Positions 16,510 through 24,114 of a stretch of DNA of 38,758 bases are shown in pieces. The position numbers were made by a program, and so were the translations under genes. Within the stretch, counting starts at the first letter, position 1. Each line of letters starts with the position of its first letter. The stretch spans positions 1 through 38,758 of the forward strand of contig JAGCPZ010000028.1 of the NCBI GenBank assembly GCA_017965445.1, given 5' to 3'. Under the pieces are notes generated by a model. It saw nothing but the letters and a program-made list of their open reading frames with translations. It had not been told where the DNA came from and searched no databases. The DNA is from Fibrobacter sp. (lineage in GTDB: Bacteria > Fibrobacterota > Fibrobacteria > Fibrobacterales > Fibrobacteraceae).

Positions 16510-17633
16510 ACTTCCTCCACAGGCAGCTGTTCGAAATCGTAATTGAAATTCTTGAGGATACCGTCGCCTTCGGACGCGAACACGGCCAGCGTGCGGACCA
16601 TCTTTTCGGCGGCGTCCATAAAGACCTTGGCCGATTCGGAATTCGGGTAGCGGAGCACTGCCGGGGTACCTTCGTCGCCACAACCGGCAACGGCGGGTTC
16701 CAGCGGGACCTTGCCAATAAGCGGCACGCCCCAGGTGTCGGCAATTTTTTGACCACCACCGGCAGGGAAAATGTTATGGTGCTTGCCGCATTCATCGCAA
16801 ATGAAGTAGCTCATATTCTCGACGACGCCGATGACCGGAACGCCCACGTTATCGAACATGGCTATACCCTTACGGCAGTCGGCAAGCGCAACCTCCTGCG
16901 GAGTCGTCACGACGACCGCGCCTGCCATCGGGCAGTTTTGCGTGAGCGTGAGCTGGATGTCGCCCGTTCCTGGAGGGAAATCCACCAGCAAGTAGTCGAG
17001 TTTGCCCCAACGCACATGGTGAATGAAGTGCTGGATCATCTGCGAAACCATCGGTCCGCGCCAGATGGTCGCCTTGTCGCTGTCCGCGAACATGCACATG
17101 GAGACGATGCTGATACCACCCTTCGCCTCGACAGGCGCAATCGTATTGTCTTCGAAAACCTCTGGTGCCTTATCGATGCCGAACATGAGACCCATGCTCG
17201 GTCCGTAAATGTCGGCATCAAGAATACCCACACGGGCACCGGAGAGGCTGAGCGCCATCGCGAGGTTCGCCGTCACGGTCGATTTACCGACACCGCCCTT
17301 GCCACTTGCAACAGCAACCACATGCGCCACTTCGCCGATATGGGAATTCTGCGGAGCCTTTGCGGCGGAGTTGTCGTCGCCCACGCGACCCTGCGAAGAC
17401 GTGAGCGTCACCTCGACTTCGGTTGCACCAAGACTCTTGACGATGGCGATGCACTGGTCCTTGAAGCGGTCGCGAATCGGGCATGCCGGGGTCGTGAGAC
17501 GCAAATCAAAGGAAACTTTCGTGCCCTCGATTTTCAAATTTTGAACAAAGTTTAATTCAACGATATTTTTGTGCAGGTCCGGATCCTGAACCGCACGCAA
17601 GGCACTTATGATATTCTGTTCATTCAGTTGCAT
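16506..17633 (-). CDS. mrp: Mrp/NBP35-family iron-sulfur carrier ATPase
   Basis: 375 residues. An N-terminal MIP18/DUF59-like domain (1-90) precedes a deviant Walker A, GKGGVGKS (111-118). DADIYGPSMG (139-148) and LLVDFPPGTGD follow, and a CxxC (Cys279, Cys282) corresponds to the pair that bridges a 4Fe-4S cluster at the dimer interface. The protein should bind and transfer Fe-S clusters in the cytoplasm. It is the first gene of the leftward run with DUF971 and the sigma factor. A heptanucleotide repeat array begins at the base complementary to its start codon. Confidence 0.95.
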   Translation of the reverse strand: MQLNEQNIISALRAVQDPDLHKNIVELNFVQNLKIEGTKVSFDLRLTTPACPIRDRFKDQCIAIVKSLGATEVEVTLTSSQGRVGDDNSAAKAPQNSHIGEVAHVVAVASGKGGVGKSTVTANLAMALSLSGARVGILDADIYGPSMGLMFGIDKAPEVFEDNTIAPVEAKGGISIVSMCMFADSDKATIWRGPMVSQMIQHFIHHVRWGKLDYLLVDFPPGTGDIQLTLTQNCPMAGAVVVTTPQEVALADCRKGIAMFDNVGVPVIGVVENMSYFICDECGKHHNIFPAGGGQKIADTWGVPLIGKVPLEPAVAGCGDEGTPAVLRYPNSESAKVFMDAAEKMVRTLAVFASEGDGILKNFNYDFEQLPVEEV

Positions 17634-17695
17634 AGGCAGTTAGAAGTAGGAAGTAGACAGTAAACAGTGGTTGGTGGTTAGTAAACAGTGGTTAG
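17633..17695 (+). repeat. Heptanucleotide repeat array, 9 units, abutting the mrp start
   Basis: Nine consecutive 7-mers of the form T(A/G)GNNAG (taggcag, ttagaag, taggaag, tagacag, taaacag, tggttgg, tggttag ...). The first T is the complement of the mrp start-codon A. It resembles the short tandemly repeated repetitive (STRR) sequences known from cyanobacteria. Confidence 0.8.
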
Positions 17696-18006
17696 GAGTC
17701 CACTCCCTAGAGGTATGGGTAAAAAAAGTTTTTGCTTTAATTTAACAAATCACAGTCCGTTATCTTTAGCAATATAAAAATGCGAAGCCGTTTCTGCCAT
17801 TAGCCCCGAATTGAGCCTGCCCCGGACTTGTTCTCTTTGACCACGTATGGGGACGGGAAGCCGAGGAAGGTTTCAGGACTCTTCATGACCGGATTTTTCG
17901 GATTCGGAATGACCAAAAAAAAGACACATACCGTAGTATATGTCTTTTTGAAACGAGCATTTTTTTTAGCGCCTTAAAAGCACCAAAGCGCAAAAGTGCG
18001 CAAAAA
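17696..18006. other. Intergenic region between mrp and the PfpI gene
   Basis: No credible gene. It holds a CGGGAAT/GGATTTTTCGGATTCGGAATGAC-type repeat remnant near 17855-17913 and the terminator at 17915-17949. A 20-codon frame at about 17714 has poor context and is not called. Confidence 0.5.
17915..17949 (-). terminator. Terminator after the PfpI/DJ-1 gene
   Basis: AAAAAGACACATAC / GTATATGTCTTTTT form a 14-bp stem with mispairs around a 4-nt loop, followed by a T run on the minus strand. It lies 58 bp past the stop codon and has T tracts in both directions. Confidence 0.8.
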
Positions 18007-18594
18007 TTAAATCTTGATTTTTGCACCCATGAGCTTCACGAATTCGCGGACAATCGCCGTATCGCCAGGCCATGCCGGAGCAGTCACCAGGTTGCGATCG
18101 ACAACAGCCTCGTCAACGTTCACGGCCACATACGTACCGCCAGCAAGAGTGATGTCCGGGCCTACAGCCGGATAAGCAGTCGCCTTGTAGCCTTTCAGCA
18201 CGCCTGCAGCAGCAAGTACTTGCGGACCATGGCAAATCGCAGCCACCGGCTTTTTCGCCTTGAAAAATTCCTTCACGATTTTGAGTACGCGTTCATTCAA
18301 GCGGATGTATTCCGGAGCACGGCCACCCGTAATGAACAGGCCTTCGTAATCCTTGACATCCACCGCATCGAAATCTGCAGTAAGTGCAAAGTTGTGTCCG
18401 CGGGATTCGGCGTAAGTCTGCTCGCCCAAAAAATCATGAATTGCAGTAGCGACCGTTTCGCCCGCCTTCTTGTCGGGGCACACGGCATCTACCTGGTAGC
18501 CCAGCATGGACATTGACTGGAACGGAACCATGGTTTCATAGTCTTCGGTAAAATCACCACAAAGGAGCAAAACCTTTTTTGCTTTTTTTGCCAT
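18007..18594 (-). CDS. DJ-1/PfpI family protein
   Basis: 195 residues with the flavodoxin-like fold of PfpI/YhbO. The nucleophile elbow AAICHGPQ has Cys121 with His122 beside it; [11 protein letters not shown] (88-98) and FTEDYE, with the conserved Glu near 20, complete the site. Members are reported as glyoxalase/deglycase-like or stress proteases. E. coli YhbO is of similar length (172). The ATG at 18594 has AGGAG upstream. The 125-bp upstream gap carries a CTAAC-N4-GTTAG palindrome near 18643 that could be an operator. It ends in its own terminator. Confidence 0.9.
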   Translation of the reverse strand: MAKKAKKVLLLCGDFTEDYETMVPFQSMSMLGYQVDAVCPDKKAGETVATAIHDFLGEQTYAESRGHNFALTADFDAVDVKDYEGLFITGGRAPEYIRLNERVLKIVKEFFKAKKPVAAICHGPQVLAAAGVLKGYKATAYPAVGPDITLAGGTYVAVNVDEAVVDRNLVTAPAWPGDTAIVREFVKLMGAKIKI

Positions 18595-18718
18595 TATAAA
18601 CTCCTGATAGATTAATAGCTTGTTTTCTTTTTTACAACTAACCTAAGTTAGACTGTAAATAAAATACATCAAATGCTACCGGAGAGTATGTATATTTAAT
18701 TTTTTTAACAAAGACCTG

Positions 18719-19084
18719 TCACCGATTTCCCATGAGGTAAATTCCACCGGCGCAGGCGGCAACGCCAAGGACAAAGCTTGCGAGCGCGTAAGCCGCGAAC
18801 ATTCCGATTTTCCCGCTTTGCAGAAGTGCCAGATTTTCGCTTGCAAATGTGCTGAAAGTCGTAAAGCCACCGCAAAAGCCCGTCACAAGAAACAACTTGA
18901 GGTTCGGCGAAAGGCTGTCGCACTTGAGGAACACTCCCGAGAAAATCCCGATGCAAAGGCAACCGAGAACGTTCGCCACAAACGTCGGCCACGGGAATCC
19001 GGCCGCCTTAGGAATCACAAGCGAAAGGAAGTAGCGAAGCACGCTACCGAGAGCACCGCCAATTGCAACGTAGAGATAGGACAT
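18719..19084 (-). CDS. crcB: CrcB/Fluc fluoride ion channel
   Basis: A 121-residue four-helix membrane protein of the Fluc family, which exports fluoride as an antiparallel dimer. Signature regions are GGALGSVLRYFLS at the N-terminus, the WPTFVANVLGC segment with the conserved Asn, and GFCGGFTTFSTFASE, the filter with its Phe and Thr/Ser residues. Length is typical. No fluoride riboswitch is visible upstream; the leader consists of heptanucleotide repeats starting at the start codon. Confidence 0.95.
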   Translation of the reverse strand: MSYLYVAIGGALGSVLRYFLSLVIPKAAGFPWPTFVANVLGCLCIGIFSGVFLKCDSLSPNLKLFLVTGFCGGFTTFSTFASENLALLQSGKIGMFAAYALASFVLGVAACAGGIYLMGNR

Positions 19085-19139
19085 AGGAAGTGGTTTGTGG
19101 TTGGTGGTTAGGGATTAGGGGTTGGTGGTTAGTAGGCAA
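19084..19139 (+). repeat. Heptanucleotide repeat array, 8 units, abutting the crcB start
   Basis: Eight 7-mers (taggaag, tggtttg, tggttgg, tggttag, ggattag, gggttgg, tggttag, taggcaa). The first T is the complement of the crcB start-codon A. Same consensus and orientation as the arrays at 17633, 26961 and 28605. Confidence 0.8.
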
Positions 19140-19371
19140 TGGGGTCGCACTGAAGTGCTCTGAGGTCGCTACGCTTTGGGGTCGCTCGCAAGCTCGCTTT
19201 GAGTACTTCTAATCACAATAACCACATAGCCCAGTAGCGTGCAAAACGAGCGTCGTAAAAATGTGCTTGCATATTTTTATGACCGAGTGCAGCCGCAGAC
19301 GCCGAAGGCGTCAAAGCACCCGATAGGGTGCGTGCTCATACCCCATAGCCTTACATTCTCGTTTAACATTA
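19140..19371. other. Palindrome-rich intergenic region
   Basis: Contains GGGGTCGCT(C)...CGCTTTGAG repeats (also seen at about 27040-27095), a TAAAAAT/ATTTTTA hairpin near 19256-19280, GACGCC-GAA-GGCGTC at 19298-19312 and GCACCC-GATA-GGGTGC at 19316-19331. The last two could end transcription of the leftward ABC ATPase gene, although no long T run follows. No gene seen. Confidence 0.6.
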
Positions 19372-20847
19372 CTACAGCGAGAACTTCGGCATTCTAAGCA
19401 AATGCGTCATGCATGGTGGCCACTCTTCTTCGTAATGGCTTACCAAGATGATGGTCGTCTGCGTCGAAAGCAGTTGCAGCAGGTGGAACAATTTTTCGCG
19501 GTACTCGCCCTTGAGGCCTTGCGTCGGTTCGTCCAGCAACAGCACCTCCGGCGGGCGGATGGCGGCACGCGCCATCAGCACCAAGCGCTTGTCAATGGGC
19601 GGAATCTTGCGGATGGAAATTGTCGGGTCTTCGAAGTTCAAGTAATTGAGCCATTCGCGGGCCTTCGCCTTTTCTTCCCACGTGATGTTTTCGGCACGGC
19701 AGAGGTTCGGCGTAAAGCCAGTGCAAAGCACGTCCAAAAGGCTCAAGTCTTCGCGGTACTGGAGCGCCATCTCCGGCGAGAAGAATCCGAGTTTTGCCTT
19801 GTGGTCCCAAATGTTGAGGCCATGCCCCGGGCGTTCGCCCAAGAGCGTAATGTCGTTGTTGTAAATCTGCGGATGGTCTGCCGTGAGCATGCCTAGAAGC
19901 GTACTCTTGCCGGCACCGTTCTCGCCCATGACCGCCCAATGTTCACCCTTGCGAACCGTCCAGTTCAAATCCTTGATGACATCCGTATCGCCAAAGCGGA
20001 CGTTGACATGCTTCAAGTCGAAAAGAATTTCACCGCTATTGTCATTCCCATTCGTTTCGGCAGGCTCAACGAACTTGTCAAGGTCCCTGCGGTCTTCGCA
20101 ATGACAAACAGACTTGTCATTCCCGCGAAAGCGGGAATCTCCCTTCGCGTCACGAAGATCAACAATCTCGTAGTTTTTCAACTCAGCTTTCTTGAACTTC
20201 GGGGCGGCAGCGGATTTCGGGAGTTCGCCTTCGTACTGCGTAAACGTTTTGTTCGCATAAACGAACGCCGGAATTTCCGGGAGCAGTTCGTCTTCGCGGG
20301 CAAGGCGCACAACCACATTCAAGTTCGGACGCTTTGCCAGTTCAACAACGTTTCCTGCCAAATGCGCGCGATACTCCGGATCGAGCCCGCCAAACAAGTC
20401 ATTGAAATAAACCCATTCCGGCGATTCCATCCACATGCGGGCCAAAAGCACTCGGCGAAGTTCTCCGTTCGAAAGGCTCAACAATTTGCGGTCAAGAATC
20501 CCTTCGGTTAGGTCTGCAATGCTCAAAGCCTCGCCGAGCTTATCCGGATTCGTCTGGGCCCATGCCATATCGTCGATATAGCGGTCCGTCTGTAAAAAGA
20601 ACTTCTTGTCCAGAAGCAGGTTGCGCACCAGCGGGGCTTCCGCATCATGCAAACTGATAAAACGCTGCTGAAAAAACGGGGCCAACGCCTGCTGGATTTT
20701 TCGTTGTACCGCCTCCGACATCGTGGAGACGTTTTCACGTTGATTCAAAAAATGAGTAATGACTCGGTCAAGATCTTCGCCCTCGGTGCTGAAAATCTGC
20801 ACCTGCGGAAACATCTCAATCAGAGCCTCAAAACGCTTGAATTCCAT
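19372..20847 (-). CDS. Tandem ABC ATPase, ModF-like, with complementary degenerate halves
   Basis: 491 residues from ATG 20847, 10 bp after the upstream stop; a longer frame would run into that gene. Two ABC halves: the N-terminal half lacks a Walker A but has a signature LSNGE (125-129) and a weak Walker B (WVYFND). The C-terminal half has Walker A GENGAGKS (308-315) and Walker B VLLLDEPTQGL, but its signature is replaced by IPPIDKR. Thus one composite ATP site, C-half Walker A with N-half signature, could work and the other is dead. No membrane partner is adjacent, and the order resembles ModF/PhrA-type soluble ATPases. Residues 234-271 are encoded by intergenic-type repeats. Confidence 0.88.
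   Translation of the reverse strand: MEFKRFEALIEMFPQVQIFSTEGEDLDRVITHFLNQRENVSTMSEAVQRKIQQALAPFFQQRFISLHDAEAPLVRNLLLDKKFFLQTDRYIDDMAWAQTNPDKLGEALSIADLTEGILDRKLLSLSNGELRRVLLARMWMESPEWVYFNDLFGGLDPEYRAHLAGNVVELAKRPNLNVVVRLAREDELLPEIPAFVYANKTFTQYEGELPKSAAAPKFKKAELKNYEIVDLRDAKGDSRFRGNDKSVCHCEDRRDLDKFVEPAETNGNDNSGEILFDLKHVNVRFGDTDVIKDLNWTVRKGEHWAVMGENGAGKSTLLGMLTADHPQIYNNDITLLGERPGHGLNIWDHKAKLGFFSPEMALQYREDLSLLDVLCTGFTPNLCRAENITWEEKAKAREWLNYLNFEDPTISIRKIPPIDKRLVLMARAAIRPPEVLLLDEPTQGLKGEYREKLFHLLQLLSTQTTIILVSHYEEEWPPCMTHLLRMPKFSL
20035..20150. repeat. dRS3-like and TTCGGCAGGCTCA repeats inside the ABC ATPase CDS
   Basis: 20119-20138 is a perfect ATTCCCGC-GAAA-GCGGGAAT palindrome, the shape of the Neisseria dRS3 repeat; translated, it gives DSRFRGNDK. 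Next to it, a TTCG(G)CAGGCTCAACGAAC...GCGGTCTTCGCAATGACA unit encodes the CHCEDRRDLDKFVEPAETNGND stretch. Both are in frame in the linker between the two ATPase halves. Confidence 0.85.
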
Positions 20848-20857
20848 GCACCCAAAT

Positions 20858-22186
20858 TTAGAAAAAAGGTTCCTTGCATTCCTTAAGATTTTCGAGTTTC
20901 TCGTTCGAAAAGACAATCCGCAGCATTGTTGAATCCGTTACCGATTTCAAATGTCCAGCCTCATCGTAATCAAGCACAAGCTTTCCGATTTTGTCTCTTG
21001 ATTCGAAATGAAGCGGAAGAAAAACGAAAGGGAAATCTCTCCTATAAGACTCCTTATATTGAGCATAAGATTTGAGTTTCCCATTTTCACCATATTCGTG
21101 TTTTGTGATAATTGAATAGGGGGAATACCGCCATCCAGGGAGAAAAGTATCTTCATAGAAAGACGAATCTAGCACACTGTTACCAGCAGCATCAAATAGT
21201 TTTGTCCGAGAATTCACAAACTTATAAAACCATATTTCATCCGAAATTTCCTTGACTATTTTTCCATTCTCGTAATAACGGGTAATTTCCATTTCATAGC
21301 GCTTGCCTCCATATTTGACTATTTCGCGATTTTCCTTAAAATTTCTCTTGTAAAAGGCGACCTTCCGTTTTGATTCGTCAAATATGTTCACACTATAATC
21401 CGCCGTATCGTTCGAAGAATATTCATAGCGAAAAACTTTTCCCTCAAATTCATACAGAACCGGGCGTTGCAAACTATCAAACAACATTTTGTCCGCATAG
21501 AATTCGTCATCCACTTGCAAGGAACCTTCGACATCAGTTTTTCGCGTTTTGGAAGCAAAACTGAGCATTTTTCCAGAAACGGAATCCAGTTCCATTTTAC
21601 TTTCACTAATCACCTCGTCACAGTGTCCGTCCCGCCACTTGCAGGCAACACATTCCGTCACCACCCCATTTTTGCGTTTTCCCACATACAAACTAGAGTT
21701 TCCCGAAAAGTCAGTCATCAACGCAACAACAGAATCTGCAGATTCCGCTGTAATCTCTTTTGATACTCGGAAACAACTATCGGCTTTCGAATAATGCGTA
21801 AATACAGTTCCCTCGCCCCACGTCGAACGGAGTTCTCCCTCCAGAGAATCCCTCACGTATCGTTGCGACAATTCGTATTCAGTTTGCCGTCCTGGGATTT
21901 CATGTAATTTAAAGAAGAAATCCGCCGTAGCGCCAACTTCCAAAAGCTCTTTCGGATCAAAATTATCCTCTCTCATGTAACGCGGTACTTCTCCGCATGC
22001 AAGGCCCTGCGGGAAATTCTTTGAATAAATCAACATGTCCAGCGCACTTTCCGAGCTACGAACTTCTTCTTGCGACAAGAAGCCCGGATCCAAGGAAAGC
22101 GCACGACAAGAGTGATAGCCGTAAAATGCTACGACAAGTAAAAACGAAGCAGCAACAATTAGCAGAATTTTCAGCGACTTTTTCAT
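20858..22186 (-). CDS. Membrane-anchored secreted protein of unknown function
   Basis: 442 residues from MKKSLK at 22186; a longer frame adds an unlikely leader. An N-terminal hydrophobic anchor (LKILLIVAASFLLVVAFYGY) is followed by an extracytoplasmic chain rich in Tyr, Lys, Glu and Ser. The C-terminal half contains loosely repeated hairpin-like elements (YYENGKIVKEI, YGENGKLKSYAQYK, YDEAGHLKSVTD) that recall MORN/RHS-like strands. No family recognised. The gene directly precedes the ABC ATPase (10 bp), so the two are probably co-transcribed. Confidence 0.72.
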   Translation of the reverse strand: MKKSLKILLIVAASFLLVVAFYGYHSCRALSLDPGFLSQEEVRSSESALDMLIYSKNFPQGLACGEVPRYMREDNFDPKELLEVGATADFFFKLHEIPGRQTEYELSQRYVRDSLEGELRSTWGEGTVFTHYSKADSCFRVSKEITAESADSVVALMTDFSGNSSLYVGKRKNGVVTECVACKWRDGHCDEVISESKMELDSVSGKMLSFASKTRKTDVEGSLQVDDEFYADKMLFDSLQRPVLYEFEGKVFRYEYSSNDTADYSVNIFDESKRKVAFYKRNFKENREIVKYGGKRYEMEITRYYENGKIVKEISDEIWFYKFVNSRTKLFDAAGNSVLDSSFYEDTFLPGWRYSPYSIITKHEYGENGKLKSYAQYKESYRRDFPFVFLPLHFESRDKIGKLVLDYDEAGHLKSVTDSTMLRIVFSNEKLENLKECKEPFF

Positions 22187-22254
22187 GAAAGGCGTCTTTA
22201 AATTAAGAAAATTTTTTGCATACCCGCGATGCAATCACGCAAGAAATATAAATA

Positions 22255-22284
22255 AGAAAAACTCCCAGCCGGAGCCAGGAGCTT
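22255..22284 (-). terminator. Terminator after the CE1 esterase
   Basis: On the minus strand a GC-rich stem (CTCCTGGC / GCTGGGAG with two G-T pairs) is followed by TTTTTCTT, 25 bp after the stop codon. Confidence 0.75.
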
Positions 22285-22308
22285 GTGAGGAGGAAAGTAT
22301 CTTAAGCT

Positions 22309-23781
22309 TTAGAACTTGTTGAAGAATTCCCAAGTGGTTTCAGGCACCCAAGACTGACGCTGACCAGGGTCCTTGTGATCCCAGATGTGACCGCCGTTCT
22401 GCGTGCACCAACGAACCGGGAAACGTTCTTCGACAGTTTTGTAGTCGTAGCACACGTGCGGACCATTGCCACTATATTCCTGAGCTTTTTCGTTTTTGGC
22501 CTTGCCGCCTTCGGAGTTGAGTTCCAAGATGATGTCGCGAGCGGCACGTCCCATTTCCGGACGGCACAAGTCATCCTGCAAACCGAGCACGCCCATCCAG
22601 CCGATACCCATCTTTTTACGCTGCGGGAGCCAAATGTTGCGTTCAGCTGTTTCAAATACAGCGACTGCGCGGAGCACGTCCTGATGGTTCCAAGAAAGTC
22701 CGTTAGAGAACATAGAACCATAGCTGAAGCCCATAGAGAACACACGGCTAGAGTCAATGCAAAGGTTGCTCTGCAAATCGGCCAAAAGTTCATCGAAGAG
22801 CAGGTAGTCGTCTTGACCCCACGGAGCCTGGTTTCCGTTACCTTCGGGTGCGACAAAGATTGCCGTCTTCTGGGTATCGAGCGGTTTCAAGCCATGGTAG
22901 CCTTCTTGCTGCACACCGCCGGCCCAGCCGCCCATGCAGTGCATGCCGAAGATGAGCTTGTACGGCTTCTTGTTGTCGTAATTGTCAGGGATATCAATGC
23001 GGATGGTGCGTCTGCCCTTGCTCCACTGGAATTCGTAACTGCCAGACTTGACGCGGTTCCAATTCTTGCCGCAACCGCGTGTCGGCACCGGATCGTTCTT
23101 GAGGCCCCAACCGTATGCATATTCCGGCTGTTTGACCGTCTTCTTGAGTCTGAGAGTGACGTTTGTATCCAAATTGGAAAGCGAGACCGTCAACGTATCG
23201 TAATCGGCAGCAATCACGCGGAGTTCATCACCTTCGCCTTCCTTTGAAAGTCCGCGAGCAACCGCCTCGCCAAAAGACGCCCTGTAATTTCCGTTAGACG
23301 TAAAGCGGAAAGTGCTCTGCGCACTGCCAACGCTCACGCGTGCAAAATAAGAGCCCTGAGCCCTTACAATGGACTGCATGTCAAGTGTACCCGAGCCATA
23401 AACAGTTTTGTTCAAGACGCGAGAGCCTACCGCATCGAAAACCTGGACGCGGACTGGCGCATTTGAACTCTGCGAATACGAAAGCACGCCGTTCGTCACG
23501 TTCACGTAACCGACGGACGGCCTTACCATATGGATAGCATCAACGTTGCCATTCCCAGTGGAATCGCCAACAGCAGCCGTATCTTTGGGATCTTCCTTGA
23601 ATAATTTGAATTCGCCGTTAGCATCTGTCGTCGTTTTGAGAGCGTTCTTCAAAAGTTCAACAGAAGCCTTATCGACAGCCTTGCCGCTTTCGTCACTTAC
23701 CTTGCCCGTAAGCGTAAAAGCCTGAGCCGATGCTGCAAAAGCAAACGCCATCGCAACACATTTTAAACCGAAATGGTTCAT
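22309..23781 (-). CDS. Secreted CE1-family (feruloyl/acetyl-xylan-type) esterase with multidomain N-terminus
   Basis: 490 residues. Signal peptide (1-21) and a carboxypeptidase-regulatory-like beta-domain (22-62, GKVSDESGKAVDKASVEL ... DANGEFKL) come first. Residues 105-160 (VRVQVFDAVGSRVLN ... GSYFARVSVG) resemble the T9SS/Por sorting fold but are internal. The C-terminal alpha/beta hydrolase of carbohydrate esterase family 1 spans about 235-490: GFSYGS with nucleophile Ser353, Asp403/404 in LQDDLC, His465 in GGHIWDH, and oxyanion motif GMHCMGGW (279-286). It likely removes feruloyl or acetyl groups from hemicellulose outside the cell; a PHB-depolymerase-like activity is the alternative. ATG 23781 has AAGGAG upstream. 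Monocistronic. Confidence 0.88.
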   Translation of the reverse strand: MNHFGLKCVAMAFAFAASAQAFTLTGKVSDESGKAVDKASVELLKNALKTTTDANGEFKLFKEDPKDTAAVGDSTGNGNVDAIHMVRPSVGYVNVTNGVLSYSQSSNAPVRVQVFDAVGSRVLNKTVYGSGTLDMQSIVRAQGSYFARVSVGSAQSTFRFTSNGNYRASFGEAVARGLSKEGEGDELRVIAADYDTLTVSLSNLDTNVTLRLKKTVKQPEYAYGWGLKNDPVPTRGCGKNWNRVKSGSYEFQWSKGRRTIRIDIPDNYDNKKPYKLIFGMHCMGGWAGGVQQEGYHGLKPLDTQKTAIFVAPEGNGNQAPWGQDDYLLFDELLADLQSNLCIDSSRVFSMGFSYGSMFSNGLSWNHQDVLRAVAVFETAERNIWLPQRKKMGIGWMGVLGLQDDLCRPEMGRAARDIILELNSEGGKAKNEKAQEYSGNGPHVCYDYKTVEERFPVRWCTQNGGHIWDHKDPGQRQSWVPETTWEFFNKF

Positions 23782-24003
23782 ACTTGTTCTCCTTTTGTAT
23801 CATTTCTAACTCTTTATCCCAAAGGGGACAAGTTCTCCAAACTGATTTGATACATGCAAGAGAATTAACCACGCAATACGCGTGGCTATACAAAACCAAG
23901 CATGAACACACCAGTGTTCTTCCTAACGAAACCCAATAATAATATATCCCCACCAGTGCGCTTTATCACAAGGAGCAATTACGGTATTATGGATAATTAG
24001 TCA
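23782..24003. promoter_or_regulatory. Divergent intergenic region, CE1 esterase / mqnC
   Basis: Contains a CCACGC-AATAC-GCGTGG hairpin at 23869-23885. A weak plus-strand promoter candidate (TTTATC-N17-TATTAT) ends at about 23988. No gene seen apart from the leader ORF that follows. Confidence 0.4.
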
Positions 24004-24114
24004 ATGGAGGCATTAAATGAAAAATGGCGTATCAGATTCTCATTCTTAATTTTTCATTTCTTCATTTTTCATTTCTTCGTTTTTCATTTCTCTTTTCTAT
24101 TATTTAACCAATGA
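24004..24114 (+). CDS. Putative 36-residue hydrophobic leader ORF overlapping mqnC
   Basis: An ATG at 24004 opens 36 codons: MEALNEKWRIRF, then a Phe/His/Ile-rich hydrophobic run, then a TGA that overlaps the mqnC start as ATGA. The run is encoded by a 15-bp tandem repeat (TTTTTCATTTCTTC-type) at 24049-24093. mqnC itself has no Shine-Dalgarno, so coupling through this ORF is attractive. A second, internal ATG at 24017 has an excellent GGAGG at 6-nt spacing but yields only ten codons (MKNGVSDSHS). Low-complexity coincidence remains possible. Confidence 0.4.
   Translation: MEALNEKWRIRFSFLIFHFFIFHFFVFHFSFLLFNQ
24049..24093 (+). repeat. 15-bp tandem repeat, three units
   Basis: Three near-identical 15-mers (TTTTTCATTTCTTCA-type) directly upstream of mqnC. 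Read on the minus strand they spell MKNEE repeats, a pattern of spurious intergenic peptides. Confidence 0.75.

Noticed and set aside
19085..19371. Fluoride riboswitch upstream of crcB
   Set aside because: The leader consists of heptad repeats; no conserved fluoride aptamer core could be seen on the minus strand.
23693..23953. 86-codon minus-strand frame upstream of the CE1 esterase
   Set aside because: Overlaps the esterase signal peptide in another frame; the esterase start has AAGGAG and a normal signal peptide.
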